The notes beneath the pieces are model-generated. The model made no database searches. It saw only the letters and a list, made by a program, of their open reading frames with translations, and was not told the DNA's origin. Of a stretch of 60,531 bases of DNA, positions 19,001-28,658 are shown one piece after another. The position numbers and the translations under genes were made by a program. Origin of the DNA: an uncultured Prevotellaceae bacterium (GTDB taxonomy: Bacteria; Bacteroidota; Bacteroidia; Bacteroidales; Bacteroidaceae); NCBI GenBank assembly GCA_947307015.1, contig CAMZHV010000012.1:1-60531 (forward strand). The letters run 5' to 3'. Numbering within the stretch: the stretch's first letter is position 1; the number at the start of each line of letters is the position of its first letter.

Positions 19001-19116
19001 CACCACTTGTCAACGGACGCTACGACAGCGCATGGGCATCGCCTGCCGCCTGCAAGCGCTATCTGAGAGAACATGCCATCCCTAACGACACCAATTCCCT
19101 GAAGCACTATGAATAA
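16048..19116 (+). CDS. Fasciclin (FAS1)-repeat lipoprotein, first gene of Sus-like operon
   Basis: Large cell-envelope lipoprotein. The likely start is the second Met (16102, MKNLFSTFAKH), which gives a signal peptide with lipobox LSWAC; the upstream ATG at 16048 would add 18 residues. About four FAS1-like segments can be seen by their recurring pattern of TVFVADDQAW, MFVPNDEAL, FFLPSDEAL and TVLVPTNEAI. Its stop overlaps the SusC start. FAS1 domains are adhesion and ligand-binding modules; here the protein occupies the place that surface glycan-binding lipoproteins often have in PULs, so a surface-exposed binding role is inferred. The exact number of domains needs structure prediction. Confidence 0.8.
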   Translation: MKHNKSKNKILTISNSTCMKNLFSTFAKHSTRALCVLVVCGLSWACKDEYLWDDEKPTWLNKSIYESLQEGMKDDHGNVTHSFNNYVRLLEDKDVNPEGVRNLKDVLSKTGSKTVFVADDQAWESFFKHNASLPETDPWHNATSYNNLTPAQKKLLIHASMLNNAIVMENLASSDGSGSQAPVRGEYMRRFTDVDLVDTVTYLPANQVPFTYNPDDMANGRDYWAEFRNKDGAEGPGIYLVLDSTLSMMLHFTQEHMSKKEITDEDFEIFMGRKRETRDVHIYDALLLEQDHVAENGYVNVTEKVIKPLPNMAEMIRTNGNTKIFSHMLDRFSFPYPNAAVTRDYKNLHPDFTGTIYTKKYFSLRGAGGKSQKVGPDGKTFQDEKGEINLQYDPGWNEFYNENDERVDMAAMFVPNDEALKQYFSEGGAGWQLMLTYAPDPYAETPDLDALFRKIDYIPLSTLADLLNVIMFSSFNGSVPSKLTTLRDFQSQEEMFTPDDLQAIDTCLIACNGAVYVTNKVYGPASYISVAAPANISTTNLIMKWAINNGGDNKADYMHLNYYAYLMAMRSNFAFFLPSDEALKRYYDPVSFTSTKPRVIQMAYKGTGSGLPLSVGRILYRYDLENGLIGSIYNLDQLTETELINRLKDILESHTIVLDGTNPLDNEDEYYIAKNHAAIKVTKNEHNEIVKVQGGFQLENERAGIVSGDLGTHEIEVKASNTNHMANGTTFVIDDAPVIPASKSVYNIIHNEFGEQCQAFYELTDMGANADIIQACGLEADKMAIWLDSKSSGGVDYNVKFFNNMDYTVLVPTNEAIAEAAALGLPTWESIRADYESLPEDPNDPEVHILNGEDSLRLQAKITYLNNFIRCHLVDFSLFLDKSARAETEYVSQSYDSENGVFVKVLMSRDGQDLYVRDNQGGPRFNVEGDLQNIMARDIICLLDPNGNYSGKKTSPTGRSSMNNIVLQSSSFAVVHQINGVLCHTPLVNGRYDSAWASPAACKRYLREHAIPNDTNSLKHYE

Positions 19117-22100
19117 GATTATAAAACTGATACTGCTGATCGTTGTCACATTCACGACAACCACTGTCAGCGCACAGCAACGACGTATCTCAGGTACCGT
19201 TTCGGATGACTTCGATGTAGTGCCTGGAGCCAACGTCGTCGAACGTGATAAGAACAATCGTATTGTCAGCGCCACGGTCACCGACATGAACGGTAACTTC
19301 ACGCTGAACATCAAGGATCCTAACAACAACCTGACCATCACCTTCATGGGTCTGAAGCCCTGGTCTCAGAAGATCGGCACACGCAGCGTCTTCAAGATCA
19401 AGCTCGAGGACAATACCAAGCAGATGAAGGAAGTGGTCAAGGTCGGAAAGAAGAAGCAGCAGTCCGGCGGTCTGAGCATCCCGACACGTGAGTTGGCAGG
19501 TGCTACGCAGACCTTCAGCATGGACGAGATGGAAGGTATGGCTTTCGAGTCCGTCGACCAGGCCTTGCAGGGTCAGATCGCAGGTCTTGACATCGTGGCC
19601 AACTCCGGTAACCTCGGTTCGGGTACCACCATGCGCCTGCGCGGTACCTCTACTATTAATGGTAATGCCCAGCCGCTGATCGTCGTCAACGACCACATCT
19701 TCGAGCTCCCCGAGGACGCCCAGACCATCAACTTCGAGGACATGGACAACGAGGAACAGTTCTCTACGCTGCTCAATGTGAACCCCGAAGACATCGAGAG
19801 CATCGAGGTCCTCAAGGACGCCTCCACGGCCAAGTGGGGTTCGCGTGGTGCCAACGGTGTCATTGAGATTAAATTGCGCCGTGGTCACCGCGGCCCGACG
19901 AACGTAACCTTCTCCTACAAGTTCAACGGCACCTGGCAGCCCGACGGCTACAAGATGCTCGACGGCGACGGCTACACCATGATGCTGAAGGAAGCCTACT
20001 ACAACCCCCAGCAGATTGCCACGAACATCCCCGAGTTGGACTACAACAACAACCTCACCGACATCTACGGACACTATAGCAACAACACCGACTGGATTGA
20101 CAAGGTTCGTCAGTTCGGTAAGGAGCACAAGTGGTACGTAACGCTCTCCGGTGGTGGTGAGAAAGCTACGTTCCGCGTCAGTGCCGGTTACGACAAGTCC
20201 ACGGGCTCCATCATCGCCCAGAAGCTCAACCGTTTCACGACACAGACAGCCCTCGACTACTGGGTCAGCGACCGCATCAAGTTCACTTCGAATATCAGCT
20301 TGACATTCACCACGAACTACAAGAACAACCCCAACGACATCCTCAACCGCGCCTACACCGCCATGCCTAACATGAGCGTCGAGGAGCTGATGGCACAGGA
20401 TGTCAACGGCGTACTCACTTACTTGCCCACGGGCCGCTACTTCAACATGCTGCCGCTCGACCTGAGTAAGGACAACGACGGCCACCACACCAGCTATGAA
20501 CTGCGCGATATGTTCATGAACGGTAACCCCGTGGCTTACGCATACGGCGGCTGGAACAAGGAGAACCAGTACAACCTGACACCGCAGTTCGCCATCGAAT
20601 ATAAGTTCCTCGGCAAGGACGACGACCACACACAGCTCAATTATAAGGGCGACGTGCAGCTGAACATCTACAACACGTCGTCCGACAAATATCTGCCCGC
20701 TGAGCTCCGCACAATGGACTGGATCTATGGCGGCGAAACTAGCCAGCGCTGGGATAATGCCGACCACTACAATAACCGTAACACGGTGGGCAACTCCGAG
20801 TACAAGAGCCTGGAGTTCACCACACGTCACGACATCTCCTTCTATCCCAAGTTCAAGAACGAGGACTGGACACTGCCCATGCTCGCCCGTTGGGAGATGA
20901 AGAGCGGACAGTCCAGCAACCAGAGCACCGACCTCTGGAACGTGCCTACGGGCATCACCGACCCCACGGTCAACGCCCTGCTCACAGGTGCTGGTGCCAG
21001 CAACAACGAATGGCGCGAGACCAGCTTCTTCGTGCAGGCGCACGCGTCCTATAAGAGTAAATATAGCTTGGATGCCAGTATCCGTTGGGACGGTTCCACA
21101 GCTTTCGGTGCCGGCAACAAGTTCGGAATGTTCCCGTTCTTCGGCGCCCGCTGGAACATCATCGACGAGAACTGGATGAAATGGTCGCGCAGCGTCATCA
21201 GCATGTTGTCCGTACGTCCCACATGGGGTATCACAGGTAACACCGGTGGCGGCGGCTTCAGCCAGTACAACAGATACGGTCAGTCCGGCTACTACAACGG
21301 CCACACCGTCATCATCCCCGAGAACCTCTCGCTTCGTTCCATCCGCTGGGAGAAGACACGTAAGCTCAACCTCGGCTTCAACCTCGGCCTCTTCGATGAC
21401 CTTCTGGGCTTCGAGCTGGATATCTACGACCACAGGACCACAGACCTGATCATGCACAACCAGCGTATTGCATCGGCCAACGGCTTCAGCACACTGGCCA
21501 AGGTCAACGGTGGCACGATGCGCAACAAGGGTTGGGACTTGAACGCCCACACAGGATGGTTTGCCAAGGTCGGCAAGTTCCAATTGAAGCTGCGCGGTAA
21601 CATCGCACAGAACTTCAACCAGGTGGAAGAGATGGATCCCATGATCCTCGACGATCTGAACCCCTCTGACACCTACCAGCCCTCCAACCTCGCCTACGAC
21701 GCGCTCCGCCGTATCCAGGTCGGCAACGCCCTCGGTTCCATCTATGGTCTGAAATACTTAGGTGTCTACCGCTACGACTACGACCACAGCGGTTACGACA
21801 TGAACTCATGGAACGCCTACGGCCGCTACGAGGTCGACGCTAACGGCAACACCTTCGACAACTATGAGGATGCTGTTGCACGCGGCACCGGTTACGATGC
21901 CAAGGGCAACCCCATCAACACCGCATCAGCAGCCCTCCACCGTGGCGAGACAGCCACCTGTCCTATCGCTTACGATGCCGACGGCAACATGCTGACCGAC
22001 CAGAAGGGCGACCCCCTGCCGATGTACTACTGCTACAATGAGAGTAGTGCCAAGACCTTCCAGGGCGGCGATGCCATCTACGAGGATATCAACCACGATG

Positions 22101-22642
22101 GCCAGATCGACCGCTACGATATCGTCTACCTCGGCAACTCCAACCCCTCCTGCAACGGTGGTTTCGGTTTCACAGCCAAGTGGGATCGCCTCCAGATCAA
22201 CACGGGCTTCAACTTCCGTATGGGCAACCAGATCGTGAACCTGGCACGTGCCAATGCCGAGAGTATGCGCAGCAATGCCAATCAGAGTTTCGCCACCACA
22301 TGGCGCTGGCGTAAGAATGGCGACGAGACCGTCATCCCACGTGCCCTCAGCACCTCGAACTATGCCAGCTACAACTCACTGCCCTCCGACCGCTATGTCG
22401 AGAACGGCGACTACCTCCGCCTGCAGTATATCCAGATCAGCTACGACATTGATCCCAAGATCCTCAAGAAGGTGGGCATACGTCAGCTGAAACTCTACGC
22501 CTCGGCCAACAACCTCTTCGTATGGAGCAAGTACACAGGTACCGATCCTGAGGTCAGCCCCTCCGGCTTCAGCATCGCTGTGGACAACAACCGTACGCCG
22601 CGCTCACGCTCGTTCACGGCAAGTATTAATCTCGGTTTCTAA
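19109..22642 (+). CDS. SusC/RagA-type TonB-dependent outer-membrane transporter, copy 1
   Basis: The 1177-residue outer-membrane protein has a signal peptide (about 1-22), a carboxypeptidase-regulatory-like domain (about 26-105), a plug domain with MRLRGTSTINGNAQPLIVV and IESIEVLKDASTAKWGSRGA, and a 22-strand beta-barrel ending in a typical aromatic C terminus (ASINLGF). A calcium-loop-like INHDGQIDRYD stretch is seen in the barrel. It would form the gated channel under the following SusD protein and import oligosaccharides with TonB energy. It overlaps the FAS1 gene by eight bases and is 12 bp from susD. Confidence 0.95.
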   Translation: MNKIIKLILLIVVTFTTTTVSAQQRRISGTVSDDFDVVPGANVVERDKNNRIVSATVTDMNGNFTLNIKDPNNNLTITFMGLKPWSQKIGTRSVFKIKLEDNTKQMKEVVKVGKKKQQSGGLSIPTRELAGATQTFSMDEMEGMAFESVDQALQGQIAGLDIVANSGNLGSGTTMRLRGTSTINGNAQPLIVVNDHIFELPEDAQTINFEDMDNEEQFSTLLNVNPEDIESIEVLKDASTAKWGSRGANGVIEIKLRRGHRGPTNVTFSYKFNGTWQPDGYKMLDGDGYTMMLKEAYYNPQQIATNIPELDYNNNLTDIYGHYSNNTDWIDKVRQFGKEHKWYVTLSGGGEKATFRVSAGYDKSTGSIIAQKLNRFTTQTALDYWVSDRIKFTSNISLTFTTNYKNNPNDILNRAYTAMPNMSVEELMAQDVNGVLTYLPTGRYFNMLPLDLSKDNDGHHTSYELRDMFMNGNPVAYAYGGWNKENQYNLTPQFAIEYKFLGKDDDHTQLNYKGDVQLNIYNTSSDKYLPAELRTMDWIYGGETSQRWDNADHYNNRNTVGNSEYKSLEFTTRHDISFYPKFKNEDWTLPMLARWEMKSGQSSNQSTDLWNVPTGITDPTVNALLTGAGASNNEWRETSFFVQAHASYKSKYSLDASIRWDGSTAFGAGNKFGMFPFFGARWNIIDENWMKWSRSVISMLSVRPTWGITGNTGGGGFSQYNRYGQSGYYNGHTVIIPENLSLRSIRWEKTRKLNLGFNLGLFDDLLGFELDIYDHRTTDLIMHNQRIASANGFSTLAKVNGGTMRNKGWDLNAHTGWFAKVGKFQLKLRGNIAQNFNQVEEMDPMILDDLNPSDTYQPSNLAYDALRRIQVGNALGSIYGLKYLGVYRYDYDHSGYDMNSWNAYGRYEVDANGNTFDNYEDAVARGTGYDAKGNPINTASAALHRGETATCPIAYDADGNMLTDQKGDPLPMYYCYNESSAKTFQGGDAIYEDINHDGQIDRYDIVYLGNSNPSCNGGFGFTAKWDRLQINTGFNFRMGNQIVNLARANAESMRSNANQSFATTWRWRKNGDETVIPRALSTSNYASYNSLPSDRYVENGDYLRLQYIQISYDIDPKILKKVGIRQLKLYASANNLFVWSKYTGTDPEVSPSGFSIAVDNNRTPRSRSFTASINLGF

Positions 22643-22654
22643 AAATAGGACGAC

Positions 22655-24445
22655 ATGAAACGTATCAAATATCTATCCAATATCGCGCTGATTGCCGTCA
22701 TGGCGCTCAGTGCCGCTTCCTGCAACGACTTCCTGACGCTCTATCCTCAGGACCGAGTGGTGGAAGAAAACTTCTGGGAAGACAAGAATGACCTCGAAGG
22801 CGTGCGCTACGGAGCTTACAAGCAGATGGCCTCGACACTGCAGCAACTCATTGTCTGGGGTGACATCCGTTCCGATGCCTACACGCTCAACCCCGTCTAT
22901 TCTTCGAGTCAGGGCAGCTACTACACCTACAAGAAGATTACGGAAGGTCTGCTCGACTCCACACTGACGGACTATGACTGGGGATCGGTCTACACCACCA
23001 TCAATTATTGTAACAAAGTGCTCTCCCACGGCGAGGAGGTGCTGGCGCGCGACGCACAGTTCACCCGCACCGAATGGGAGCAGATGAAGGCAGAGATGAC
23101 CGCCCTGCGCGCGTTCAACTATTTCTATCTCCTGCGCGCCTTCAAGGACATCCCCTACAGCAATGAGGTGATCAATTCCGACGAGGACACCCATGCCTTC
23201 GCCGCCACGCCGCAGCTGGAAGTCTTAGACATTCTCATCAGCGACGTGCGTCAGGTGGCCGGCAAGGGCCGCAACCGCAACGTCAAGCTCATCGACACGC
23301 GTGGCCTGATGACCAACACCTCCATCTACGCCCTGCTGGCTGAGATGTACCTGTGGCGCAACGCCCTGCGCGAAGGCCGCGGCTTCTCTGAAGACAGCCT
23401 GCGTATGGATGCCGACAGCGTCATCTACTTCGGACAGAAGTCCCTCGACTATCTGGCCATGCAGAACCAGCAGCTCACCAGCAGCGCCTTCGACCGCCCC
23501 AGCAACAAGACCGACGACTTCGGCAGCGGACTCACCAACGCCCCGCTCATCAAGAACGAGGACATGGAGAACGACTACAACGCCCAGCGCTCAGTCACGA
23601 TCAACAGCTTCAATGAAATCTTCCAAGACGAAGGTAACAGCGACGAGAGCATCTTCGAACTCCAGTTCTCTCAGTCTGACAGTAGGGAAAATAAGGCTGT
23701 CAACCATTTCTGGGGCCATTCCAACGGTACACACTTCTCATCCAACCTGACGGCCATGCAGAACGCACTCGGCGCCAAGGCCGACCAGGACTGCCGTATG
23801 TGGTTCAGTTGCCAGAAATATTCAACAGACATGTCACGCGAGGAACTTGAAGAAGGCTATGTCTTCAAGTGGATGGAGTGCTACTTCACCTTCTACAAAG
23901 GACATCTGGCCGTCAACGCAGAGGACATGAGCTGGCACAACTGGATCTTCTACCGCCAGACCGATGTCATGCTGATGATGGCAGAGGCTTACGCCTGCCT
24001 CGGAGAGCTGAAGAAATGCAAGGACATCGTAGACGCTATCCAGAAGCGTAACATGCTCGATCAGGAAACAGGTCTTTCCACAACTGCCGACAACAACAAG
24101 GAGAAGTGCATTGACCTCGTCATGAAAGAGCGCCTCATCGAATTCGTCGGCGAGGGTAAGCGCTGGTTCGATCTCGTGCGCTACGCCGAGCGTTTTGCCG
24201 GAGGTCACAACCCCGACCCGCGTGAGCCGCAATACACCGACGGTGCCGACGGCGTCGCCAAGATGGTCACCAACTACTTAGGCAAGGGCGCATACAGCCG
24301 CCTGCAGCAGAACTTGAAGAACCGTATCAAGAACCGCTACGGCCTCTACTGCCCCATCTACTACAAGGAACTCCGCGCTAACAGATACCTCATCCGCCAG
24401 AACCCCGTATGGGATCGCAAGAAAGGTATTGACACCGAGGATTAA
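22655..24445 (+). CDS. SusD/RagB-type surface lipoprotein, copy 1
   Basis: The 596-residue lipoprotein has lipobox AASC near residue 23, then the SusD start pattern NDFLTLYPQDRV and helical TPR-like repeats; ERLIEFVGEGKRWFDLVRY and the C-terminal NPVWDRKKGID are hallmarks of the family. It acts as the lid of the preceding SusC channel and binds substrate at the surface. Partner of 19109-22642. Confidence 0.95.
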   Translation: MKRIKYLSNIALIAVMALSAASCNDFLTLYPQDRVVEENFWEDKNDLEGVRYGAYKQMASTLQQLIVWGDIRSDAYTLNPVYSSSQGSYYTYKKITEGLLDSTLTDYDWGSVYTTINYCNKVLSHGEEVLARDAQFTRTEWEQMKAEMTALRAFNYFYLLRAFKDIPYSNEVINSDEDTHAFAATPQLEVLDILISDVRQVAGKGRNRNVKLIDTRGLMTNTSIYALLAEMYLWRNALREGRGFSEDSLRMDADSVIYFGQKSLDYLAMQNQQLTSSAFDRPSNKTDDFGSGLTNAPLIKNEDMENDYNAQRSVTINSFNEIFQDEGNSDESIFELQFSQSDSRENKAVNHFWGHSNGTHFSSNLTAMQNALGAKADQDCRMWFSCQKYSTDMSREELEEGYVFKWMECYFTFYKGHLAVNAEDMSWHNWIFYRQTDVMLMMAEAYACLGELKKCKDIVDAIQKRNMLDQETGLSTTADNNKEKCIDLVMKERLIEFVGEGKRWFDLVRYAERFAGGHNPDPREPQYTDGADGVAKMVTNYLGKGAYSRLQQNLKNRIKNRYGLYCPIYYKELRANRYLIRQNPVWDRKKGIDTED

Positions 24446-24479
24446 CAATGCTTTCCAACGCTAATAAATCACAACAGAT

Positions 24480-26714
24480 ATGAAAACAATAGTTAGAACC
24501 TATCAACTCAAGCTGGCCTTGGTGGCTGCCTTCGTCGGCGTCCTGTTTGTGGGATGTACGGAGGAGATTGACACCTCGGCGCGCTTTACCCTGACGGAGT
24601 ACACCGTCCTCTCGTACCTCGAGAGCGATTCTATCTACTCCGAGTATGTCAAGTTGATTCATCAGGTGCCCGTCAGCTCACAGTCGGCCTCGACAGTGGC
24701 ACAGTTGCTGTCCGCACGCGGAAAGTACACCTGCTTCGCGCCCGACAACGAGGCCATTCAGGACTACCTCGACTCGCTGTGTGCCAAGGGTATCATCAGC
24801 CGTCCCGACTGGGATGCTTTCTCCAATGAGCGGACGCTGGACTCCGTGCGCAAGATCATCGTGCTGAACAGTATCATCGACGGCAGCCGCAACGGCGAAA
24901 TCTACGAGGTCGGTGACATCTCATCCAAGGACGACAATGACGAGCTGCCTACGGCCAACCTCAACGACCGTAAGATCTACAAGACGTCGATCCCGCAGAC
25001 CGACTCCATCTTCATCAACGGCGTAGCACTCATCGACCTGAATAACCGCGACATTGAGACCATCAACGGCCGCGTGCATCAGGTTCACGCCGTCATCGCG
25101 CCGAGCAACGACACGATGTCCGACCTCTTCCGCCAGTGGATAGCCGAGAACAAGCACGGCTTCCTCGTCGTTTCCAAGCTCATAGAGGCTGCAGGTCTGT
25201 ATGACACGCTGAGCAAGACGCGCGACGATGTCTGGGAACAGCTCTATCTCACCAAGCAGGTCAAGGACCTGCCCAACCATCCGACAGAGCCCGACCAGCC
25301 CGGTTCCATGCCTGAGCACCGCAAGTACGGCTTCACCATCTTCGCTGAGAGCGACAATATCTGGGAAGGTGAAATCGGCAAGGCTGCTGAAGACATCACC
25401 GTGGAGGACGTCAAGAACTACCTCATCATGAAGGGTGCCTATCCAGAAGCTACCACTGATGACCAATACAAGAATCAAGACAACATCATCAATCAGTTCA
25501 TCACCTACCACATCCTGCCCGAGAAGCTGAGTCGCGACAAGTTAGTCATCCACTACAACGAGCGTGGTTACTACTGGAAGACCAGCGGACAGCGCTACAC
25601 TATCCCCGTCTACGATTACTACACCACGATGGGCAAGCGCCGCCTCCTGAAGCTCTTCGAGAGCGCCGACCGTGAGGGCATCTACCTCAACTGCTTCCCC
25701 ATCCTTCGCAACGGACGCGGCAAGTATAGCCCCGAGCAGCTCAACGTCGACGACTATCATGAGAGCGGTGAATACCGCGAGGTGGGTTCCGCCCATGCCA
25801 TGTACCCCGACGAGAACACGGGTATCAAGATCAACTACGAGACCGAGGAAGGAGCGAACCACGAGAACCTCATCAACGGTTGCATCTATCCCATCGACCG
25901 CATCCTCGTCTACACCGAGAACGTACGCAAGCGCCTCTCTGGTGAGCGCATCCGTATCGACATGGCAGCCATGTTCCCCGAATTTATCAACAACGATATT
26001 CGCCGACCCATGTCCTACTATCCCACGGGTGCCACGTTCACCAAGGGTATTCCCGTGAACTATCCGTATCTGGCAGACTGCCAAATCATGGAAGGGACAC
26101 AGTTCTACTATTTCGGTGCCTTCGAGCGTTCATGGAGTAACTACCAGATGGATGAATTCAATATCATCGGTAAGTATGAGATCACCATGCGCCTGCCGCC
26201 AGTGCCCACGAAGGGACACTACGAGATCCGCTTTGGTGTGAGTTCCGGTTCGTCTGTACGCAGTATGTGTCAGGTCTACTTCGGCGATAACCTCAACTAC
26301 CTCCCGGCAGCAGGTATTCCTATGGACCTCCGCATCGGCTTCGTCCGCCATCGCTTCTCAAGCGGCAACCAGACATCCACCTTCGGTTACTCTTCCGAGG
26401 ACGATTACAAGGCAGAGCTGAAATACTCCATGGAGGAGCAGGACGAGATTACGAAGTCGCTCCGCGCTCGCGGATTCATGAAGGGTCCCAAGTACTTCCA
26501 CTGCGGCAACAGCACATCAGCCTCACTCGGCATCGAGTGTGAATGGGTAACGCGCCGTATCATGGTCAGTGCCGACATGGATCCTGACAAGACATACTAC
26601 ATCCGCTTCAAGAATGTGCTCAACAACGAGAAGCTCCAATTCTTCACGGACTACCTCGAGTTCGTCTCCAAGGATGTCTATGACAATCCCGTTGAACCTG
26701 AGGACTATTGGTAA
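24480..26714 (+). CDS. FAS1-domain lipoprotein
   Basis: The 744-residue lipoprotein has a signal peptide and lipobox LFVGC near residue 23. The N-terminal half shows two FAS1-like domains (KYTCFAPDNEAIQDYL near residue 80 and FTIFAESDNIW with EDVKNYLIMKG near 285-320); the C-terminal part contains beta-rich sequence without a clear family. It sits 34 bp after SusD and 19 bp before another FAS1 gene. A surface ligand-binding role is inferred from position only. Confidence 0.78.
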   Translation: MKTIVRTYQLKLALVAAFVGVLFVGCTEEIDTSARFTLTEYTVLSYLESDSIYSEYVKLIHQVPVSSQSASTVAQLLSARGKYTCFAPDNEAIQDYLDSLCAKGIISRPDWDAFSNERTLDSVRKIIVLNSIIDGSRNGEIYEVGDISSKDDNDELPTANLNDRKIYKTSIPQTDSIFINGVALIDLNNRDIETINGRVHQVHAVIAPSNDTMSDLFRQWIAENKHGFLVVSKLIEAAGLYDTLSKTRDDVWEQLYLTKQVKDLPNHPTEPDQPGSMPEHRKYGFTIFAESDNIWEGEIGKAAEDITVEDVKNYLIMKGAYPEATTDDQYKNQDNIINQFITYHILPEKLSRDKLVIHYNERGYYWKTSGQRYTIPVYDYYTTMGKRRLLKLFESADREGIYLNCFPILRNGRGKYSPEQLNVDDYHESGEYREVGSAHAMYPDENTGIKINYETEEGANHENLINGCIYPIDRILVYTENVRKRLSGERIRIDMAAMFPEFINNDIRRPMSYYPTGATFTKGIPVNYPYLADCQIMEGTQFYYFGAFERSWSNYQMDEFNIIGKYEITMRLPPVPTKGHYEIRFGVSSGSSVRSMCQVYFGDNLNYLPAAGIPMDLRIGFVRHRFSSGNQTSTFGYSSEDDYKAELKYSMEEQDEITKSLRARGFMKGPKYFHCGNSTSASLGIECEWVTRRIMVSADMDPDKTYYIRFKNVLNNEKLQFFTDYLEFVSKDVYDNPVEPEDYW

Positions 26715-26733
26715 TTAATAAAATTATGCAACT

Positions 26734-28656
26734 ATGATACAAGGAAAAATCACACGATGCATCCAGGCAGGATTCCTCGGAGTAGCCATGTTTGCGCTAC
26801 TCCCAGCCTGCACTGACGACCATTTCGTTGTCCAAGAAGGAGGCGGAATCGGAGAGAATGCGACCCTCACGTTGTGGGAGCAAATCAAAGCCGATCCCGA
26901 ATTGAGCAACTTCGCCAATATTGTGGAGAAGACACCAGCTTTCAAGGACGAGAAACACCCGATCCAGAACTACACGTTCAAGGATGTCCTCAGCAGCAAC
27001 CAGTCGCTGACGGTCTTCGCGCCGACGAACAGCGCCTTCACGGCTGAGGAGATTGCCTACTACGACTCCCTCGTGCAGGTGCGACCCTACGACGTGTTCC
27101 TACGCCTCGTGGGTAACCACATCACCCGCAACCGCTATGCAGCCACGGGCACGAATCCCACCGGCGAAGCCGAGAAACTGGTGATGATCAACAACAAGAA
27201 GGCAACTTTCGACCGCGACGCACAGCTCTTCAAAGAGATCCCCCTCGTGAAGGCTAACATCCCGGCGACGAATGGTCTCCTGCACAAGATTGGGCAGCAG
27301 TCACCCTTCGCCTACAATGTGTACGAATATATCCGTGCCAACGACCGAACCTACCGCAAGGTCAACGAATGGCTCGAACAGCACGACACGCTGTACTTCA
27401 ACTCCAGCCTGAGCGCTGAGGCAGGTTCCAACCCCGAGACGGGCGAACCTATCTATGTCGACAGCGTCTACAGCCGTTACAATTCGCTGTACAACTATTA
27501 CTACAGCCCCCGCTCCGTGGAATGGGTGATGCCTCACAAGGGTGTCAATGCCTACCTGGAAGCTGAGGATAGTATCTGGGCTGTGGCACTGCCCAGCGAT
27601 GCTGCCTGGAATGAGGCATATCAGAAGATGCAGTCGTGGTACACGTACGCCAACACCTATTTCGACAAGACGAAGGAAGAAGCCCTCGTGAAGGATAATC
27701 CCTCCGCCAAGCGCAACATGACGCTCACCGTCACCGACTCGCTGAAGGATATCTCCTTCGCCATGGATATGGTTTCACCCATGGTCTTCAACGTCCGTAT
27801 GCAGAAACGCATCCCCGAGCAGCCCACTTTCTGGACTATCGAGACCTTCCTGCAGTATGAGAACAAGAAGCTCTTCAACACACGCACCGACACCTTCACC
27901 ATCGACCAGAACGCTACCGTTGACGCGAAGCCGTTGATTTTCGACGGCAAATCACCTGTCACCGTATCTAACGGTATCCTCTATCCCTTGGATCACTGGA
28001 ACTTCCACAAGGCCTACGGATACAAGGATGTCGACGTGAAGCTGAACCCGCAAAGCCTGTTCCAGCACGTGCGCTACAACCTGACAACACAGGAACAGAA
28101 GGAACGCACGTACAACGCTGACTACGAAGTCACCAGCTTCAACAGCGAGACCAGCGCACTGGCCAACGACAGCGCACTCGGACGCGTCTCCAAGAACACC
28201 TTCATGACGTTCTCCAGAAGCATCAACCAGCCGACAGCTGAGATCAAGCTCAGAGGCAATGATGCCGACCAGCAGATTCTCAGTAATATGCCCTACGACA
28301 TCTACGTCGTCATGGTGCCAGACTTCTATCGCGTAGACCCCGACTCCATCATGGCTGTTACACCTGGCGAGACTCCCTTCAAGAAGAACAAGCTTCAGGT
28401 GCAGATCAACTACCTCAGCGAGGATCTCAAAGAGACACTGACGCCTCAGGCGGACATGAGGTTCGACTATGACGGCGAGCGTGTGGACACCATCTATGTC
28501 GGAACGTTCACCTTCCCCTACTCCTACCGCAACTTGTCAAAGACCTATCCGACGATGATCATCAAGTCACAGACCATCAGCACGGCGTTGAGGAACCAGG
28601 GTTATCAGACCACGTTCTCCATTGACAAGGTTATTCTCAGAGCGAAAGAAGATTAA
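26734..28656 (+). CDS. FAS1-domain lipoprotein
   Basis: The 640-residue protein has lipobox LLPAC near residue 22-26. A clear FAS1 domain covers about residues 45-190 (LTVFAPTNSAF and NGLLHKIGQQSPF are typical). A second, diverged FAS1-like copy (WAVALPSDAAW) and a beta-rich C-terminal region follow. It ends two bases before the second SusC gene, so coupling is likely. Function is inferred as a binding partner of the Sus complex. Confidence 0.78.
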   Translation: MIQGKITRCIQAGFLGVAMFALLPACTDDHFVVQEGGGIGENATLTLWEQIKADPELSNFANIVEKTPAFKDEKHPIQNYTFKDVLSSNQSLTVFAPTNSAFTAEEIAYYDSLVQVRPYDVFLRLVGNHITRNRYAATGTNPTGEAEKLVMINNKKATFDRDAQLFKEIPLVKANIPATNGLLHKIGQQSPFAYNVYEYIRANDRTYRKVNEWLEQHDTLYFNSSLSAEAGSNPETGEPIYVDSVYSRYNSLYNYYYSPRSVEWVMPHKGVNAYLEAEDSIWAVALPSDAAWNEAYQKMQSWYTYANTYFDKTKEEALVKDNPSAKRNMTLTVTDSLKDISFAMDMVSPMVFNVRMQKRIPEQPTFWTIETFLQYENKKLFNTRTDTFTIDQNATVDAKPLIFDGKSPVTVSNGILYPLDHWNFHKAYGYKDVDVKLNPQSLFQHVRYNLTTQEQKERTYNADYEVTSFNSETSALANDSALGRVSKNTFMTFSRSINQPTAEIKLRGNDADQQILSNMPYDIYVVMVPDFYRVDPDSIMAVTPGETPFKKNKLQVQINYLSEDLKETLTPQADMRFDYDGERVDTIYVGTFTFPYSYRNLSKTYPTMIIKSQTISTALRNQGYQTTFSIDKVILRAKED

Positions 28657-28658
28657 GA